This document shows positions 25,316-34,887 of a stretch of 64,000 nt of DNA, in pieces. This stretch comes from Legionella bononiensis (lineage in GTDB: Bacteria > Pseudomonadota > Gammaproteobacteria > Legionellales > Legionellaceae): positions 1-64,000 of the forward strand of contig NZ_JADOBG010000003.1 of the NCBI RefSeq assembly GCF_016786215.1. Reading direction: 5' to 3'. Within the stretch, counting starts at the first letter, position 1. Each line of letters begins with the position of its first letter. A program made the translations under genes and the position numbers. Below the pieces are notes generated by a model. It worked only from the letters and a program-made list of their open reading frames with translations. It was not told the origin of the DNA and did no database searches.

Positions 25316-27589
25316 TCAGATGTATAATGAATACAGCATATCATCTTCAGAAGATATGTCATGATCATCGGCTTCACAGACCTTACATAGCTCATTGAAT
25401 TTCGATTCAATATGCTCTAAATCCAACGCTTGAACCAGCCTCTCATAGTACTCTGTATTTTTTGTTTTTTTACTGTATTTATCCCGCTCAGTTGCAAATT
25501 CCTCTTTTATCAAATCAAAAGCAAATTGCCCATGTTCTTTTAAAAATCGTTTAAAATCAGGCATTGATACCAGGGTATTTCTTATTTCCTGAATGCGATT
25601 CTTCTCATCAGTTACCAACTTATCATGAATGTTGTTTTTAGATGTATTCGACGAAGAAGAAGCAGCAGACGCAGGATCTTCGGCAATATTCAATTCTGCA
25701 AGAACTCGAAAAATCTCTGGATCAGTTAAAATATACTTGAGAAAGGTTTTATATTTGTGAAAAATAAATACAGGGTGGCCAGCTAATAATTTATAATTGG
25801 TATTATCTTCAACAGTATATGAATTTCGTTCAAAATGATCATATCTCTTATGAAACTCCAAACTGAGAATTTCCATTTGATCTTTTAGAACACGAATAAA
25901 ACCATCACTGTGCTGAAGCATTTTCTCTAACCATTGCTCATCAGGTGATTCAATTCCCGTTACTTCTTTAAATAAAGGCCCCTGAGAAAAAGTTATGAAA
26001 TTCGTGCGAAGCTCTTGATAATGCACAAAAAAAGAAGCGAGATAACGCTCTGCGACTTTTATATGAGCACCAATTGTTCTGGCATCTAATGGATTTACCC
26101 CTAAATAAATAAGATCTGCTAATTGACTTACTTTTTCTATCAGACATTTAAAAAAATGTCTGATTTTCTCTTTAACATCTACTTGATCTATTGGTTGATT
26201 CGTTATTAATCTATTCAGCTTTAAATAAACACTATGAAAAAAATCACTGATTTGTTCAAAATACGTTTTATTATTATGTTCTAAATAATCATTTTCAATA
26301 TAATCAAATGTGGCCAATATTAAATGTATCGGTATAAGATTGAACAACACATTGCTTTCGACTACTTCCTTATCTATAACTGCCAGTACCTGAGCGAAAT
26401 TAGTTAACAAAATATCTCGTAAATCAGGTTGTTTTGTAGGCCAATAAAATAAATTGGGTTCATCGATATCAGGAAAATGTTCCATATTATATTCATTACA
26501 AGCAAACTCGACACTATCAGAATGCCTGAGTAACTGATTAAACACATCATTCGATCGATAATCATAAAGAATATTTGCTTTTGTCCAATCAAAATCTAAA
26601 ATGATTCCATCCTTTGACGAATCGGAATTATGACCATCTCCCTCTTTAAATATATAACGAGTACTCCATCCCACTCCCAATCCTTTAATGGTACGATAAT
26701 TTTTTAAATCTCGAGTCGGTACAGTGTACTGAATGCCATCAATTTCTTCACTAAGATTCTGCCCACATTGATCCAGATCAATTCCTTTAGTTTTAACTAT
26801 TCTGTCCAATTGTTCTAATACTTTAATAGACAACCCTAAAGGTTCTTTAATGCTTCCAATGGTTTTAAAGGTTTTAAGTTGGCGAATTGCCTGGTTTAAT
26901 TGATAATATTCGTTCAAAAAATCAGGAGCCCGTGCTGCTTGAGACATTAAATAATCTCTTCTTTGTTTTAGCGCGTTTAATGACGTGTTCATTGAGGACT
27001 GCCCTGGATTATTGAGGGATTGCAGTAAAACATTTCGTGTAGCGTATTGAGTAGGTGTAGTTTTTAACCAAGAAGAGACAAAGCTCAATGAAGCATAGTA
27101 TTTAAATCCTCCAGATGGATTATACGTGTTGTAATAATTTAGAAGATTTTCAGTACAAAGTATTAAACTACGTTGTCTGAACTCTGTGTCAATTTCAGGG
27201 CTACTGATTAAAAAATCATTGAGGCAAAGAGGAACGTCGTAATTTGAACGAAAACCAACCATTGCTTTTGAACTTACTCGATTTACTATTCCATCCCGAT
27301 CAAAATAAGGGCGAGTATTGGGAACATATCTGGAAGTAGCTATAAACTGACAAATTGCGCCACAATAGGCTTCAAGTTCTGCAAGACCTGATTGGGCATT
27401 ATGATGTTTTAAAAAATAAGCAGAACGTTGTCCTGATTCTCTTTGATCCTTGATTTTTTGCACCAAGACAACTTTATTGGACAAAGACACATCATCTGAT
27501 CTTATCGGCTGAACCTCCTCTATACTACGAGCTCTTGGGGGAAGTGCAACATCATTTTTAACTAATAACTTATCACGCTTTTCATCCAT
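25316..27589 (-). CDS. Large protein of unknown function, candidate Dot/Icm effector
   Basis: 757 residues, soluble, charged, without signal peptide or membrane helices. I do not recognise the family with certainty. The N-terminal part has a KHHNAQSGLAELEAYCGAICQF segment (given in pieces: FLKHH, AELEAYCGAI) and later GIILDFDWTKANILYDYR. A Lys, a Glu-bearing helix and a DFD-type loop in that order recall atypical kinase folds seen in some Legionella effectors, but this is weak. Low-complexity Ser runs occur near residue 640 (SAASSSSNTSKN). The acidic C-terminus (EADDHDISSEDDM) followed by hydrophobic residues suits a Dot/Icm signal. It stands alone between ast and speE-like genes. Confidence 0.5.
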   Translation of the reverse strand: MDEKRDKLLVKNDVALPPRARSIEEVQPIRSDDVSLSNKVVLVQKIKDQRESGQRSAYFLKHHNAQSGLAELEAYCGAICQFIATSRYVPNTRPYFDRDGIVNRVSSKAMVGFRSNYDVPLCLNDFLISSPEIDTEFRQRSLILCTENLLNYYNTYNPSGGFKYYASLSFVSSWLKTTPTQYATRNVLLQSLNNPGQSSMNTSLNALKQRRDYLMSQAARAPDFLNEYYQLNQAIRQLKTFKTIGSIKEPLGLSIKVLEQLDRIVKTKGIDLDQCGQNLSEEIDGIQYTVPTRDLKNYRTIKGLGVGWSTRYIFKEGDGHNSDSSKDGIILDFDWTKANILYDYRSNDVFNQLLRHSDSVEFACNEYNMEHFPDIDEPNLFYWPTKQPDLRDILLTNFAQVLAVIDKEVVESNVLFNLIPIHLILATFDYIENDYLEHNNKTYFEQISDFFHSVYLKLNRLITNQPIDQVDVKEKIRHFFKCLIEKVSQLADLIYLGVNPLDARTIGAHIKVAERYLASFFVHYQELRTNFITFSQGPLFKEVTGIESPDEQWLEKMLQHSDGFIRVLKDQMEILSLEFHKRYDHFERNSYTVEDNTNYKLLAGHPVFIFHKYKTFLKYILTDPEIFRVLAELNIAEDPASAASSSSNTSKNNIHDKLVTDEKNRIQEIRNTLVSMPDFKRFLKEHGQFAFDLIKEEFATERDKYSKKTKNTEYYERLVQALDLEHIESKFNELCKVCEADDHDISSEDDMLYSLYI

Positions 27590-27727
27590 ACGACTGACTC
27601 CCTGTCTGAAAAATATGTTATTTTAGGCTAAACTTTGCAAATTAAACTTAACAGAGGTTTATTTGAAATACAACGAAACAATTAAAAATACTCAATGTAT
27701 ACAATTGATATAAGGATTAACACTCTC

Positions 27728-28453
27728 ATGTGGAAAACAAAACTGGGGCAATGTATTTATACTTCCCCATCGGGATATAAAGTATTTCAAAACTCAATTT
27801 ATCGTTGGCTTACTTTGGGCAGCGAGGCGTTACAAACGGTAATCAATCGACGAAAACCACAAAATCCAATCTTGCATTATCTGCCTGCTCTTACACTTAT
27901 GGCTAGGAACTATCCTGATAATTGTTGTTTATTCGGGCTAGGTGGTGCGGGCATACCCCACATGCTTAAAACCATTACTCCGAACCAATCAATCACTGCT
28001 GTAGAATGCAGCGAAGAAGTTATTCAAATATCCAAAAGCTATTTTATGGTAAATCAGTTACCCAAGCTTGAAATAATCCACCAAAATGCCAGCGAGTTTG
28101 TTCAAAGCACTTCTCTACTATACAAGCACCTTATTGTAGACTTATATGATGCCCATAATTTTCCCAAAGAATGTACAACAGATAACTTCTTCATTTCATG
28201 TCACAACCGTCTCACAGAAGATGGATTTCTTGCAGTTAATCTGGCTAATTATAAAGAGCAATGGGAACTCGTCCAGACCATTAAAAAGCAATTTAATACC
28301 GCAATAGTGATACCAATCAAACATTGCGCGAATCTGGTGCTGGTTGCAGCCAAAAATCCCAATAAAGAGGTGTTTATTGAGCAAATAAATGCTACGGGAG
28401 AAATGAAGAATATTTCATGGACCCAATCCTGGGGAACCCTTGGAGAATATTAA
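27728..28453 (+). CDS. Spermidine synthase-like methyltransferase-fold protein
   Basis: About 241 residues. The Rossmann segment CCLFGLGGAGIPHMLK followed by ITAVECSEEVIQISKSYF, HQNASEFVQS and HLIVDLYDAHNFP resembles the SpeE / SAM-methyltransferase fold. The spermidine-synthase gatekeeper motif is not complete, so it may be a SpeE paralogue of unknown substrate. ATG 27728 has AAGGA eleven bases upstream and begins MWKTKLGQ; an in-frame ATG at 27695 would add 11 residues but has no ribosome site. The gene is monocistronic and divergent from the 757-residue gene. Confidence 0.6.
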   Translation: MWKTKLGQCIYTSPSGYKVFQNSIYRWLTLGSEALQTVINRRKPQNPILHYLPALTLMARNYPDNCCLFGLGGAGIPHMLKTITPNQSITAVECSEEVIQISKSYFMVNQLPKLEIIHQNASEFVQSTSLLYKHLIVDLYDAHNFPKECTTDNFFISCHNRLTEDGFLAVNLANYKEQWELVQTIKKQFNTAIVIPIKHCANLVLVAAKNPNKEVFIEQINATGEMKNISWTQSWGTLGEY

Positions 28454-28526
28454 ACATCGTCCACTTAAATTGAGCCCACTATAAATAAGAGCTATCTCGA
28501 TCCAAATACAGCAGGACCAACTTTAT

Positions 28527-28901
28527 TTATTCACTTTGTTGCTCACTCATATAATTAATTGCAGCGATAAGAGCTTCATCAGAACAATCCTTATTGGGTA
28601 TATCCGCTTCATTGCATAAACCGCCATGATGCATCAAGCCTTTACCCATTTTTACACTGTAAAGAAGATAATCTATTGGAGTTTTGAAATAAGAAGGATT
28701 TTTTTCAGATTCAGTTTTTGCCTTTTTAAATCGTATTTGCCAGGCATTTTTATCAAATGCGGCAGGAGCTTTAATTGCGGTTGCCAGTTTTGGGGAATGA
28801 CAATTTTGGCAGGCAATATCGTAGGTTTTTTTTCCCAAGTCATTGGAAAAAGACATGGTACTTATTAAAGACAATAGAATATACCCCAGTATCCGTTTCA
28901 T
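28527..28901 (-). CDS. Periplasmic c-type cytochrome (cytochrome c5-like)
   Basis: 124 residues with a signal peptide (MKRILGYILLSLISTMSFS) and one haem site CQNCH near residue 31. Methionines in VKMGKGLMHHGG provide the likely axial ligand. A second Cys pair (GGLC and KDC) resembles the extra disulfide of cytochrome c5. It probably shuttles electrons in the periplasm; its partner is unknown. The gene is monocistronic. Confidence 0.8.
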   Translation of the reverse strand: MKRILGYILLSLISTMSFSNDLGKKTYDIACQNCHSPKLATAIKAPAAFDKNAWQIRFKKAKTESEKNPSYFKTPIDYLLYSVKMGKGLMHHGGLCNEADIPNKDCSDEALIAAINYMSEQQSE

Positions 28902-29037
28902 TGCAGTATCCTATTTTTATTATTATTGATTTAAGTTTAGGATTATTAATGGAATTATTCCAGTTCAAATATAGAGGTACGTGTGCGACTCATTTTCGGC
29001 AAATGTACTCTTTAGGTAAAAACTTAGCGCTGTAACT

Positions 29038-29063
29038 AAAAAAACCCGGTGGGTCCGGGTTTT
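29038..29063 (-). terminator. Intrinsic terminator of the rpsB-frr operon
   Basis: Stem AAAACCCGG / CCGGGTTTT with a 5-base loop, followed on the minus strand by seven T. It lies about 50 bases past the frr stop. Confidence 0.85.
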
Positions 29064-29113
29064 GATACTATTTGATAAATCGTGTTATAGAAAAAAGAAT
29101 AGGGTGGCGTAAT

Positions 29114-29671
29114 TTAAATTTCCATTAAATCTTTTTCTTTTGCAACGAGAATTGCATCAATTTCAGCAATATATTTATCAGTAAGTTTTTGAATTACTTC
29201 AGTAGCACGACGTTCATCATCTTCAGAAATTGCTTTTTCTTTAACTAAATCTTTCAATTGAGAATTCGCGTCTCTTCTAATATTACGAATGGATACCCGT
29301 CCCTGTTCCCCTTCGTTACGCACCACTTTTATCAATTCTTTACGACGTTCTTCTGTTAAAGGAGGCATAGGAACACGAATCGCACTTCCTGCTGTAGACG
29401 GATTCAAACCCAGGTCAGAAGTCAAAATAGCTTTTTCAATTGCAGCCACCATAGATTTTTCCCAAGGAGTAACTGTAATGGTCCTTGAGTCACTGGCGCT
29501 AATATTTGCTACTTGGCTTAAAGGAGTTAGAGTTCCGTAATAATCGACTTGAACATGATCCAACAAGCCTGCATTAGCTCTTCCAGTACGAATTTTTGAC
29601 ATATCCACGTGCAATGATTCAATCGTTTTCTTCATCCGCTTTTCTGAGTCTTGTTTTATTTCATTGATCAT
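29114..29671 (-). CDS. frr: Ribosome recycling factor
   Basis: Splits the post-termination ribosome together with EF-G. 185 residues, the usual length. Motifs are KSIE-type helix ends, [11 protein letters not shown], the beta core with [16 protein letters not shown] and the [14 protein letters not shown] helix. Its start overlaps the pyrH stop by 11 bp. It is the last gene of rpsB-tsf-pyrH-frr. Confidence 0.97.
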   Translation of the reverse strand: MINEIKQDSEKRMKKTIESLHVDMSKIRTGRANAGLLDHVQVDYYGTLTPLSQVANISASDSRTITVTPWEKSMVAAIEKAILTSDLGLNPSTAGSAIRVPMPPLTEERRKELIKVVRNEGEQGRVSIRNIRRDANSQLKDLVKEKAISEDDERRATEVIQKLTDKYIAEIDAILVAKEKDLMEI

Positions 29672-30404
29672 GATTCGCTCCGACTATAGTACCTACTCGC
29701 TCTCCGGTTACAATTCGCTTTAATGCATTAGGAGCCGCCATATCAAAAACCTGTAATGGCATACCTTGATCCTGGCACAAACAAATTGCTGTAGAGTCCA
29801 TAACTTCCAAACCCTTGGTTAATACTTCTTTATAAGTTAAATAATCATATCGAACAGCATCTGGATTTTTAAGAGGATCAGCAGAATATACTCCGTCCAC
29901 TTTTGTCGCTTTCAATACAACATCAGCACCTACTTCAATTGCTCTTAAGCAAGCAGCTGTATCCGTTGTAAAAAATGGATTACCTGTTCCCGCTGCAAAA
30001 ATCACAACTTGACCATTTCGTAAATGAGTCATTGCCTTACGTCGATGATAAGAGTCCACTACACCCATCATAGGAATGGCTGACATAATACGTGCCGGTA
30101 AATCGATTCGCTCCAAGGCATCTCGAATTGCCAAAGCATTCATTACTGTTGCCAACATTCCCATATGATCACCGGTAACCCGCCCTAACCCAGCTTGAGA
30201 AAGGGCTTTACCACGGAATAAATTACCGCCACCAATAACCAAACCTACTTCGACTCCCATTTGAATTAACTCGGCAACATCTCGAGCTAAAGTATCAAGA
30301 ACAGAAGGATCTATGCCAAATTGCGACTTGCCCATCAAGGCTTCGCCGCTAAATTTAAGCAATATGCGTTTGTATTTTAATTTCGGGTGACTTTCATTCA
30401 TCAT
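29661..30404 (-). CDS. pyrH: UMP kinase
   Basis: Phosphorylates UMP to UDP; hexameric amino-acid-kinase fold. 247 residues: [41 protein letters not shown] and [14 protein letters not shown] are the standard motifs. The start overlaps the tsf end by 4 bp. Confidence 0.97.
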   Translation of the reverse strand: MMNESHPKLKYKRILLKFSGEALMGKSQFGIDPSVLDTLARDVAELIQMGVEVGLVIGGGNLFRGKALSQAGLGRVTGDHMGMLATVMNALAIRDALERIDLPARIMSAIPMMGVVDSYHRRKAMTHLRNGQVVIFAAGTGNPFFTTDTAACLRAIEVGADVVLKATKVDGVYSADPLKNPDAVRYDYLTYKEVLTKGLEVMDSTAICLCQDQGMPLQVFDMAAPNALKRIVTGERVGTIVGANHDQ

Positions 30405-31282
30405 GTACGAACCTGAGCCATCACTTCTTCAACAAAATTATCTTCTTTCTTTTCAATACCTTCACCCACTTCATAGCGAATGAAAGAAACCACTTCAGCA
30501 TTTTTCTCTTTCAGAAGTTGACCTACTTTAATATCAGGATTTTTAACATAAGGTTGGCCTAATAAGCTGACTTCATCAATAAACTTATTAATACGTCCTT
30601 CAATCATTTTATCGATAATTTCTTGTGGCTTACCGCTTTCTTTTGCTTGAGCTGTGAAAATTTCTCTTTCGTTTTCAATCGCTTCAGCTGATACCTGATC
30701 ACGATTTACAACGATAGGCTTGCTGGCTGCAATATGCATTGCGATGTCTTTGGCTAATTCTTCTGAACCATTTTTCAAAGCAACCATAACACCAATTCTT
30801 GAGCCGTGTAAGTAGTATCCAATAACTCCGCCAGCACAACTGATTCGTTCAATACGTCGTAATTTAATGTTCTCACCAATCTTAGCAACCAACTGTTGTC
30901 TGGCTTGCTCAACGGTGATTCCACCAGATATAGTTAAATCAGATAATGCAGCAATATCAGACACAGAACTGTTTAAAGCAGCTTCAGCAACAGCATTTGC
31001 AAAGTTGGTAAAGTTCTCATCACGTGCTACGAAATCTGTTTCGCTATTGATTTCTATCATCACTGCGGAACATTCGTCTGCAGAACGAGCAATAACAACG
31101 ATACCTTCAGCAGCAACTCTATCCGCTTTTTTATCTGCTTTAGCCTGGCCTGCTTTGCGCATTTCCGTTATAGCCAGCTCTATATCACCGTTAGTCGCAA
31201 TTAGAAATTTTTTACATTCCATCATGCCTGCGCCTGTGCGCTCACGAAGTTGCATTACTAATCCAGCACTAATTGTTGACAT
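30401..31282 (-). CDS. tsf: Elongation factor Ts
   Basis: Guanine-nucleotide exchange factor for EF-Tu. With ATG 31282 the protein starts [21 protein letters not shown] and is 293 residues, as usual for the family. TGGAG lies 8 bases upstream, which favours this start over in-frame starts at 31288 and 31303. It contains the [10 protein letters not shown] motif that contacts EF-Tu. It is cotranscribed with rpsB through a hairpin in the 66-bp gap. Confidence 0.97.
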   Translation of the reverse strand: MSTISAGLVMQLRERTGAGMMECKKFLIATNGDIELAITEMRKAGQAKADKKADRVAAEGIVVIARSADECSAVMIEINSETDFVARDENFTNFANAVAEAALNSSVSDIAALSDLTISGGITVEQARQQLVAKIGENIKLRRIERISCAGGVIGYYLHGSRIGVMVALKNGSEELAKDIAMHIAASKPIVVNRDQVSAEAIENEREIFTAQAKESGKPQEIIDKMIEGRINKFIDEVSLLGQPYVKNPDIKVGQLLKEKNAEVVSFIRYEVGEGIEKKEDNFVEEVMAQVRT

Positions 31283-31303
31283 ATTCATTTCTCCACATAG
31301 CAA

Positions 31304-31335
31304 AAAGGGGGCTAATTAAAATTAACGCCCCCTTT
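31304..31335 (-). terminator. rpsB-tsf intergenic hairpin (attenuator-like)
   Basis: AAAGGGGGC / GCCCCCTTT stem with a 14-base loop, followed on the minus strand by a short T run. It resembles a partial terminator that would lower tsf relative to rpsB transcription. Confidence 0.6.
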
Positions 31336-31348
31336 ATTCAAATATTAA

Positions 31349-32110
31349 TTATTCCCCAGCTTTATCAGCTTCACCGGAACCAGTAGCAACTTCTACAAAT
31401 TCAGAGTCAGAAGACATACCACCAACAGTATTGCTGTTTTTTCCATCCAGAATTGCATCCGCAATACAACGAACATAAATATCTACAGCTCGCATGGAAT
31501 CATCATTTCCAGGAATCACGTAATCAATATTGTCTGGGCTGTTGTTGGTATCGACAACACCAATAACAGGTATTTTTAACCGGCGTGCTTCTTCAACCGC
31601 AATGTGCTCAAAACCAACGTCAACAACAAACAGAGCATCAGGTAAACCACCCATGTGTTCAATACCACCTAAACCACGCTCTAATTTCTCAAGTTCACGA
31701 GTCAACATCAATGCTTCTTTCTTGATCATGTCGTTAAACAGACCTTTTTCTTTCATTTCTTTTAATTCTTTCAATCGGAATATAGATTGACGAACTGTCT
31801 TATAGTTGGTCAACATACCACCTAACCAACGATGATCTACATAGGGCATACCACAACGTCTCGCGTGTTCACGAATACTGTCTTGTGCTGCTCTTTTCGT
31901 TCCAACAAATAATATTTTTGCTTTATTTGATGCCAATCGACCAACATAATTTACCACGTCGCTCAACATAGGCATGGTTTTTTCTAAATTGATGATGTGG
32001 ATTTTATTTCTTGATCCAAAAATGTACTCACCCATTTTAGGGTTCCAGTACCGAGTTCTGTGACCAAAATGTGCTCCGGCTTCGAGCAGTTCACGCATAC
32101 TAACATTCAT
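31349..32110 (-). CDS. rpsB: 30S ribosomal protein S2
   Basis: Component of the small ribosomal subunit. 253 residues: [23 protein letters not shown] (given in part), [28 protein letters not shown] and the [19 protein letters not shown] motif are diagnostic. An acidic Glu/Ser C-terminal tail is present. It is the first gene of the operon with a leader of about 90 nt. Confidence 0.97.
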   Translation of the reverse strand: MNVSMRELLEAGAHFGHRTRYWNPKMGEYIFGSRNKIHIINLEKTMPMLSDVVNYVGRLASNKAKILFVGTKRAAQDSIREHARRCGMPYVDHRWLGGMLTNYKTVRQSIFRLKELKEMKEKGLFNDMIKKEALMLTRELEKLERGLGGIEHMGGLPDALFVVDVGFEHIAVEEARRLKIPVIGVVDTNNSPDNIDYVIPGNDDSMRAVDIYVRCIADAILDGKNSNTVGGMSSDSEFVEVATGSGEADKAGE

Positions 32111-32207
32111 ATTATATCTCCAGGGTTATGCCTCCACGCTTCCCATACGAAACCCACAAGGGACCCTAACGTATGTGACGAAACGTGTGTGTATTTAAAG
32201 CGCGTTA

Positions 32208-32236
32208 TTTATAACATATCGAAGGATTTTCAGCAA
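32208..32236 (-). promoter_or_regulatory. Promoter of rpsB-tsf-pyrH-frr
   Basis: Minus-strand TTGCTG, 17-bp spacer, TATAAA, then a GC-rich discriminator (AACGCGC), the type associated with stringent control. The start would be near 32200, leaving a leader of about 90 nt with complementary segments (for example CGTATG and CATACG) that may form an S2-binding autoregulatory structure. Confidence 0.55.
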
Positions 32237-32357
32237 TGAAATTAATAGATAACACTGTATTTATCTATTCTTTTCGATCTATACTGCGCCAATCATGGAT
32301 GGAATGAGTTAATTATACCCACAGGAATATACATTTAACGAACAAGAGGAAATGATA

Positions 32358-32792
32358 ATGAGTAAGAAACTTATCTGGTTATCGGTAATTACTTTAGCCT
32401 TGATTATTGGACAACCATCTTATGCTTGCCCAGCCGAAAAAAACCCATCCAAATCATGTCATTGTAATGACAGCAAAAAAATATCCCAGAATTTAAATTT
32501 GACCCATGATCAAAAAGCGAAAATCAAAGCAATACGGGTCCAGGCTAAAACTCAGTTAAAGTCCAGCTACAAACAACTAAAAGTGATTCGGGCTCAAATA
32601 AACGACTTAATCAAAGCAGAGAAAATCGACGAAGCAAAACTGGATAATTTGATCAATCAAAGAAGTAAAATTAAAGGCGCTATGTTAAAAAGCCACATCC
32701 TGATGCGCCATCAAATATACTCGCTCCTGACAGCTCAACAAAAACAACAATATCAGGAAATCAAAAACATGCATGAGCATCATCACGCATAA
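32358..32792 (+). CDS. Spy/CpxP-like periplasmic protein
   Basis: About 144 residues with a signal peptide (LIWLSVITLALIIGQPSYA) and an all-helical Lys/Gln-rich body with LNLTHDQKAKIKAI and LLTAQQKQQYQEI, the LTxxQ motifs of Spy/CpxP proteins, which are ATP-independent periplasmic chaperones or stress modulators. The N-terminal part has a Cys-rich CHC segment and the C-terminus ends in a His cluster (HEHHHA), which suggests metal binding. ATG 32358 is best placed behind GAGGA; ATG 32352 is too close to it. Confidence 0.7.
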   Translation: MSKKLIWLSVITLALIIGQPSYACPAEKNPSKSCHCNDSKKISQNLNLTHDQKAKIKAIRVQAKTQLKSSYKQLKVIRAQINDLIKAEKIDEAKLDNLINQRSKIKGAMLKSHILMRHQIYSLLTAQQKQQYQEIKNMHEHHHA

Positions 32793-32905
32793 TGGCTCAT
32801 CTCACTATTTTCTTGTTCCTCACGCACTGTTGAATTGCTACTCAACAGTGCTACATCCCTTCCTTGACTCTCAATCGAGACAGGCCTAAAATCAACATCA
32901 AATTA

Positions 32906-32990
32906 TCACCAGGGGTGCTAAACCGTTAATTGGTTTGGCTGAGAAAAACCCTTTGTACCTGATCTGGATAATACCTGCGAAGGAAGAGTG
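32906..32990 (+). promoter_or_regulatory. TPP (thi-box) riboswitch
   Basis: The conserved aptamer blocks are present in order: CACCAGGGGTGCT, GGCTGAGAAAAACCC, ACCTGATCTGGATAATACC and TGCGAAGGAAGAG. The 3' end sits only a few bases from the tenA ATG, and no terminator lies between. Control is thus likely translational, by hiding the ribosome site AAGGAAG within the 3' arm when TPP binds. Confidence 0.93.
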
Positions 32991-32994
32991 AATT

Positions 32995-33726
32995 ATGTCT
33001 TACTTGAAGTACTGCCATTTATTTTATAAAAAAAAGCCGGATAGCAGTTTTTTATCCAGGCTAATTCGTCTTAATCGGAACTCCTTACAATCAATTTACG
33101 ATCATCCATTCAATCAGGAGTTATTTGCAGGAACACTGCCCCAAGAAAAATTCGGACAATATTTGCGTGATGATTTTTTATATTTGCGTCAATTTTCATC
33201 CGCGCTGCAGAACATTGCCAAACGAACAATCAAGATTAATCCGGATTTATCATCACAGCTTAACAAGCTGGCTGAAGATGTTATAAACAATGAACACACC
33301 ATGCAGTTACAATACCGAATTCATTTTAATGATTTTAATGAACATCAAATGGGTTATTCGGTATCACAATATTCACAATATTTGGTTAACACCTCAACGC
33401 AAGCCAGAGTACCTGAAGCTCTTTGCAGTATCCTGCCCTGCTTCTGGATATATTACCAATTAGGCACCATGATACAAACGTCTTCCATAATGACACCACA
33501 TCCCTATTATGAATGGATAGCGACCTATTCAGGAGCTGAATTCGTACAGGTTACAAAAGATCTGGCAGCAACCGTGAATTTAATAGTGGGGGATGCGAAT
33601 CAAATGAAACATTCTGAACTCATAGAATTTTTTTCCAAATCCGTTGAATTTGAGCTCGATTTTTTTAACGAAATATACTATCCCCAAGTTACTGCAAAAC
33701 ATGTTATATATTCACTGGGTAAATAA
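32995..33726 (+). CDS. tenA: TenA-family thiaminase II / aminopyrimidine aminohydrolase
   Basis: 243 residues of TenA fold. Active-site region features are HPFNQELFAGTLPQEKFGQYLRDDFLYL (given in part: LRDDFLYLRQF with the conserved Asp and Tyr), LPCFWIYYQLG with the catalytic Cys, YEWIATYSGAEF and a late Glu in EFELDFFNEIYY. TenA salvages the pyrimidine moiety of degraded thiamin. The TPP riboswitch directly upstream confirms the thiamin link. An N-terminal extension of about 20 residues (LFYKKKPDSSF) is unusual. The DUF1993 gene follows after 30 bp. Confidence 0.88.
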   Translation: MSYLKYCHLFYKKKPDSSFLSRLIRLNRNSLQSIYDHPFNQELFAGTLPQEKFGQYLRDDFLYLRQFSSALQNIAKRTIKINPDLSSQLNKLAEDVINNEHTMQLQYRIHFNDFNEHQMGYSVSQYSQYLVNTSTQARVPEALCSILPCFWIYYQLGTMIQTSSIMTPHPYYEWIATYSGAEFVQVTKDLAATVNLIVGDANQMKHSELIEFFSKSVEFELDFFNEIYYPQVTAKHVIYSLGK

Positions 33727-33756
33727 ACGTATTAACAACTCAATCAGGAAGCAAAC

Positions 33757-34266
33757 ATGTCTTTATCAATGCATCAAATAACCATCCCTGTATTCATTCG
33801 AATGTTAAATAACATATCAATTATTCTAAAAAAAGCCGAAGCTCATTGTGTCAAAGCACAAATTGATCCAGCCGAATGGCTTAATGCTCGTTTAGCGCCG
33901 GATATGTTTCCCTTGGTACGCCAGGTACAAATCGCCACTGATACAGCAAAGGGTTGCGCTTCTCGTCTTGCGGCTATTGAAATCCCTGTTTACGAAGATA
34001 CTGAATCCAGCTTCGCGGAATTGGACGATCGAATCCAAAAAACCATCCATTTTTTACAAAGCTTCAGTTCATCACAAATTGACAGTAGCGAAAACAGAGA
34101 AGTTACTTTGAAAGCACAACATCATGAACTTCATTTTAAAGGACTGGATTATGTAACGCATTTTGTTCTACCAAACTTTTATTTTCATATCAGCATGACC
34201 TATGCCATTCTGCGTCACAATGGTCTAGTCATTGGTAAAACAGATTATCTGGGTAGTATCCAATAG
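33757..34266 (+). CDS. DUF1993 family protein
   Basis: 169-residue helical protein of the DUF1993 (DinB-like helical bundle) family. Visible features are a N-terminal MHQITIPVFIRMLNN, FPLVRQVQIATDTAKG, and FVLPNFYFHISMTYAILRHNG near the end. Such proteins are of unknown function. It lies 30 bp after tenA and is probably on the same transcript, so it may also fall under the TPP riboswitch. Confidence 0.75.
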   Translation: MSLSMHQITIPVFIRMLNNISIILKKAEAHCVKAQIDPAEWLNARLAPDMFPLVRQVQIATDTAKGCASRLAAIEIPVYEDTESSFAELDDRIQKTIHFLQSFSSSQIDSSENREVTLKAQHHELHFKGLDYVTHFVLPNFYFHISMTYAILRHNGLVIGKTDYLGSIQ

Positions 34267-34318
34267 TTAGTGTCCCTGTTCTGGATTCCTTAATTAAATT
34301 AAAATTTATTTATTGTAG

Positions 34319-34398
34319 CCCGTATTAGCACAGCGTAATACGGGAATCAGTGGAGTTTGTTGTTACTTCGATCCTGTATTACGCTACGCTAATACAGG
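34319..34398. repeat. Pair of REP-like palindromes
   Basis: Two hairpins of related sequence, CCCGTATTA...TAATACGGG (34319-34344) and CCTGTATT...AATACAGG (34373-34398), separated by 28 bp in an intergenic gap. This is a typical bacterial REP pair. It may also protect or end the DUF1993 transcript. Confidence 0.6.
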
Positions 34399-34458
34399 TT
34401 TACAGATTCTCTTAATGTTCATGTGCCCTGGGGCATTCAGATACGCTACACGATCGAT

Positions 34459-34749
34459 TTAATCGCATTGTTGTTGTGTCCAGCATTCGCCATCTAAATT
34501 ACATAGTCTTACAGGCTGGCACATAGGAGCATAGTATCCGACACCGGGGGCTCCTGTTACTACTGCCCCACCATACCTGCCTATATTGTTCCAACCGTTG
34601 TTATGCCATACAACACCATTCCATCCACCAACGGCACCATGCCAACCTACAGCATGCCAACCTCCATATGCTGCAGCAGCGGCACTGGCAATAACACACA
34701 ATGCAAAAACAAGAGTTCGTAACGCATTTTTCTTTACTTTGCTGTTCAT
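34459..34749 (-). CDS. Small secreted Gly/Trp-rich protein with a four-Cys tail
   Basis: 96 residues. The signal peptide (LVFALCVIASAAAAAY) is followed by a low-complexity GGWHAVGWHGAVGGWNG-type region and a C-terminal part with four cysteines (MCQPVRLC, GECWTQQQC), likely two disulfides. The family is not recognised. ATG 34749 is preferred over an upstream in-frame TTG. It probably resides in the periplasm or outside the cell. Confidence 0.6.
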   Translation of the reverse strand: MNSKVKKNALRTLVFALCVIASAAAAAYGGWHAVGWHGAVGGWNGVVWHNNGWNNIGRYGGAVVTGAPGVGYYAPMCQPVRLCNLDGECWTQQQCD

Positions 34750-34887
34750 GGAATCATCCAATCTTCATTAAGTCTGATGTTTTCATCCTTAATTATAGTT
34801 TATTTTTTAAACACAAGATAAAGTAAATCAAATGCGCAACAGTAAGCATTTAATACGACAAAACAATGAAAATATTAGGTGACGCAC

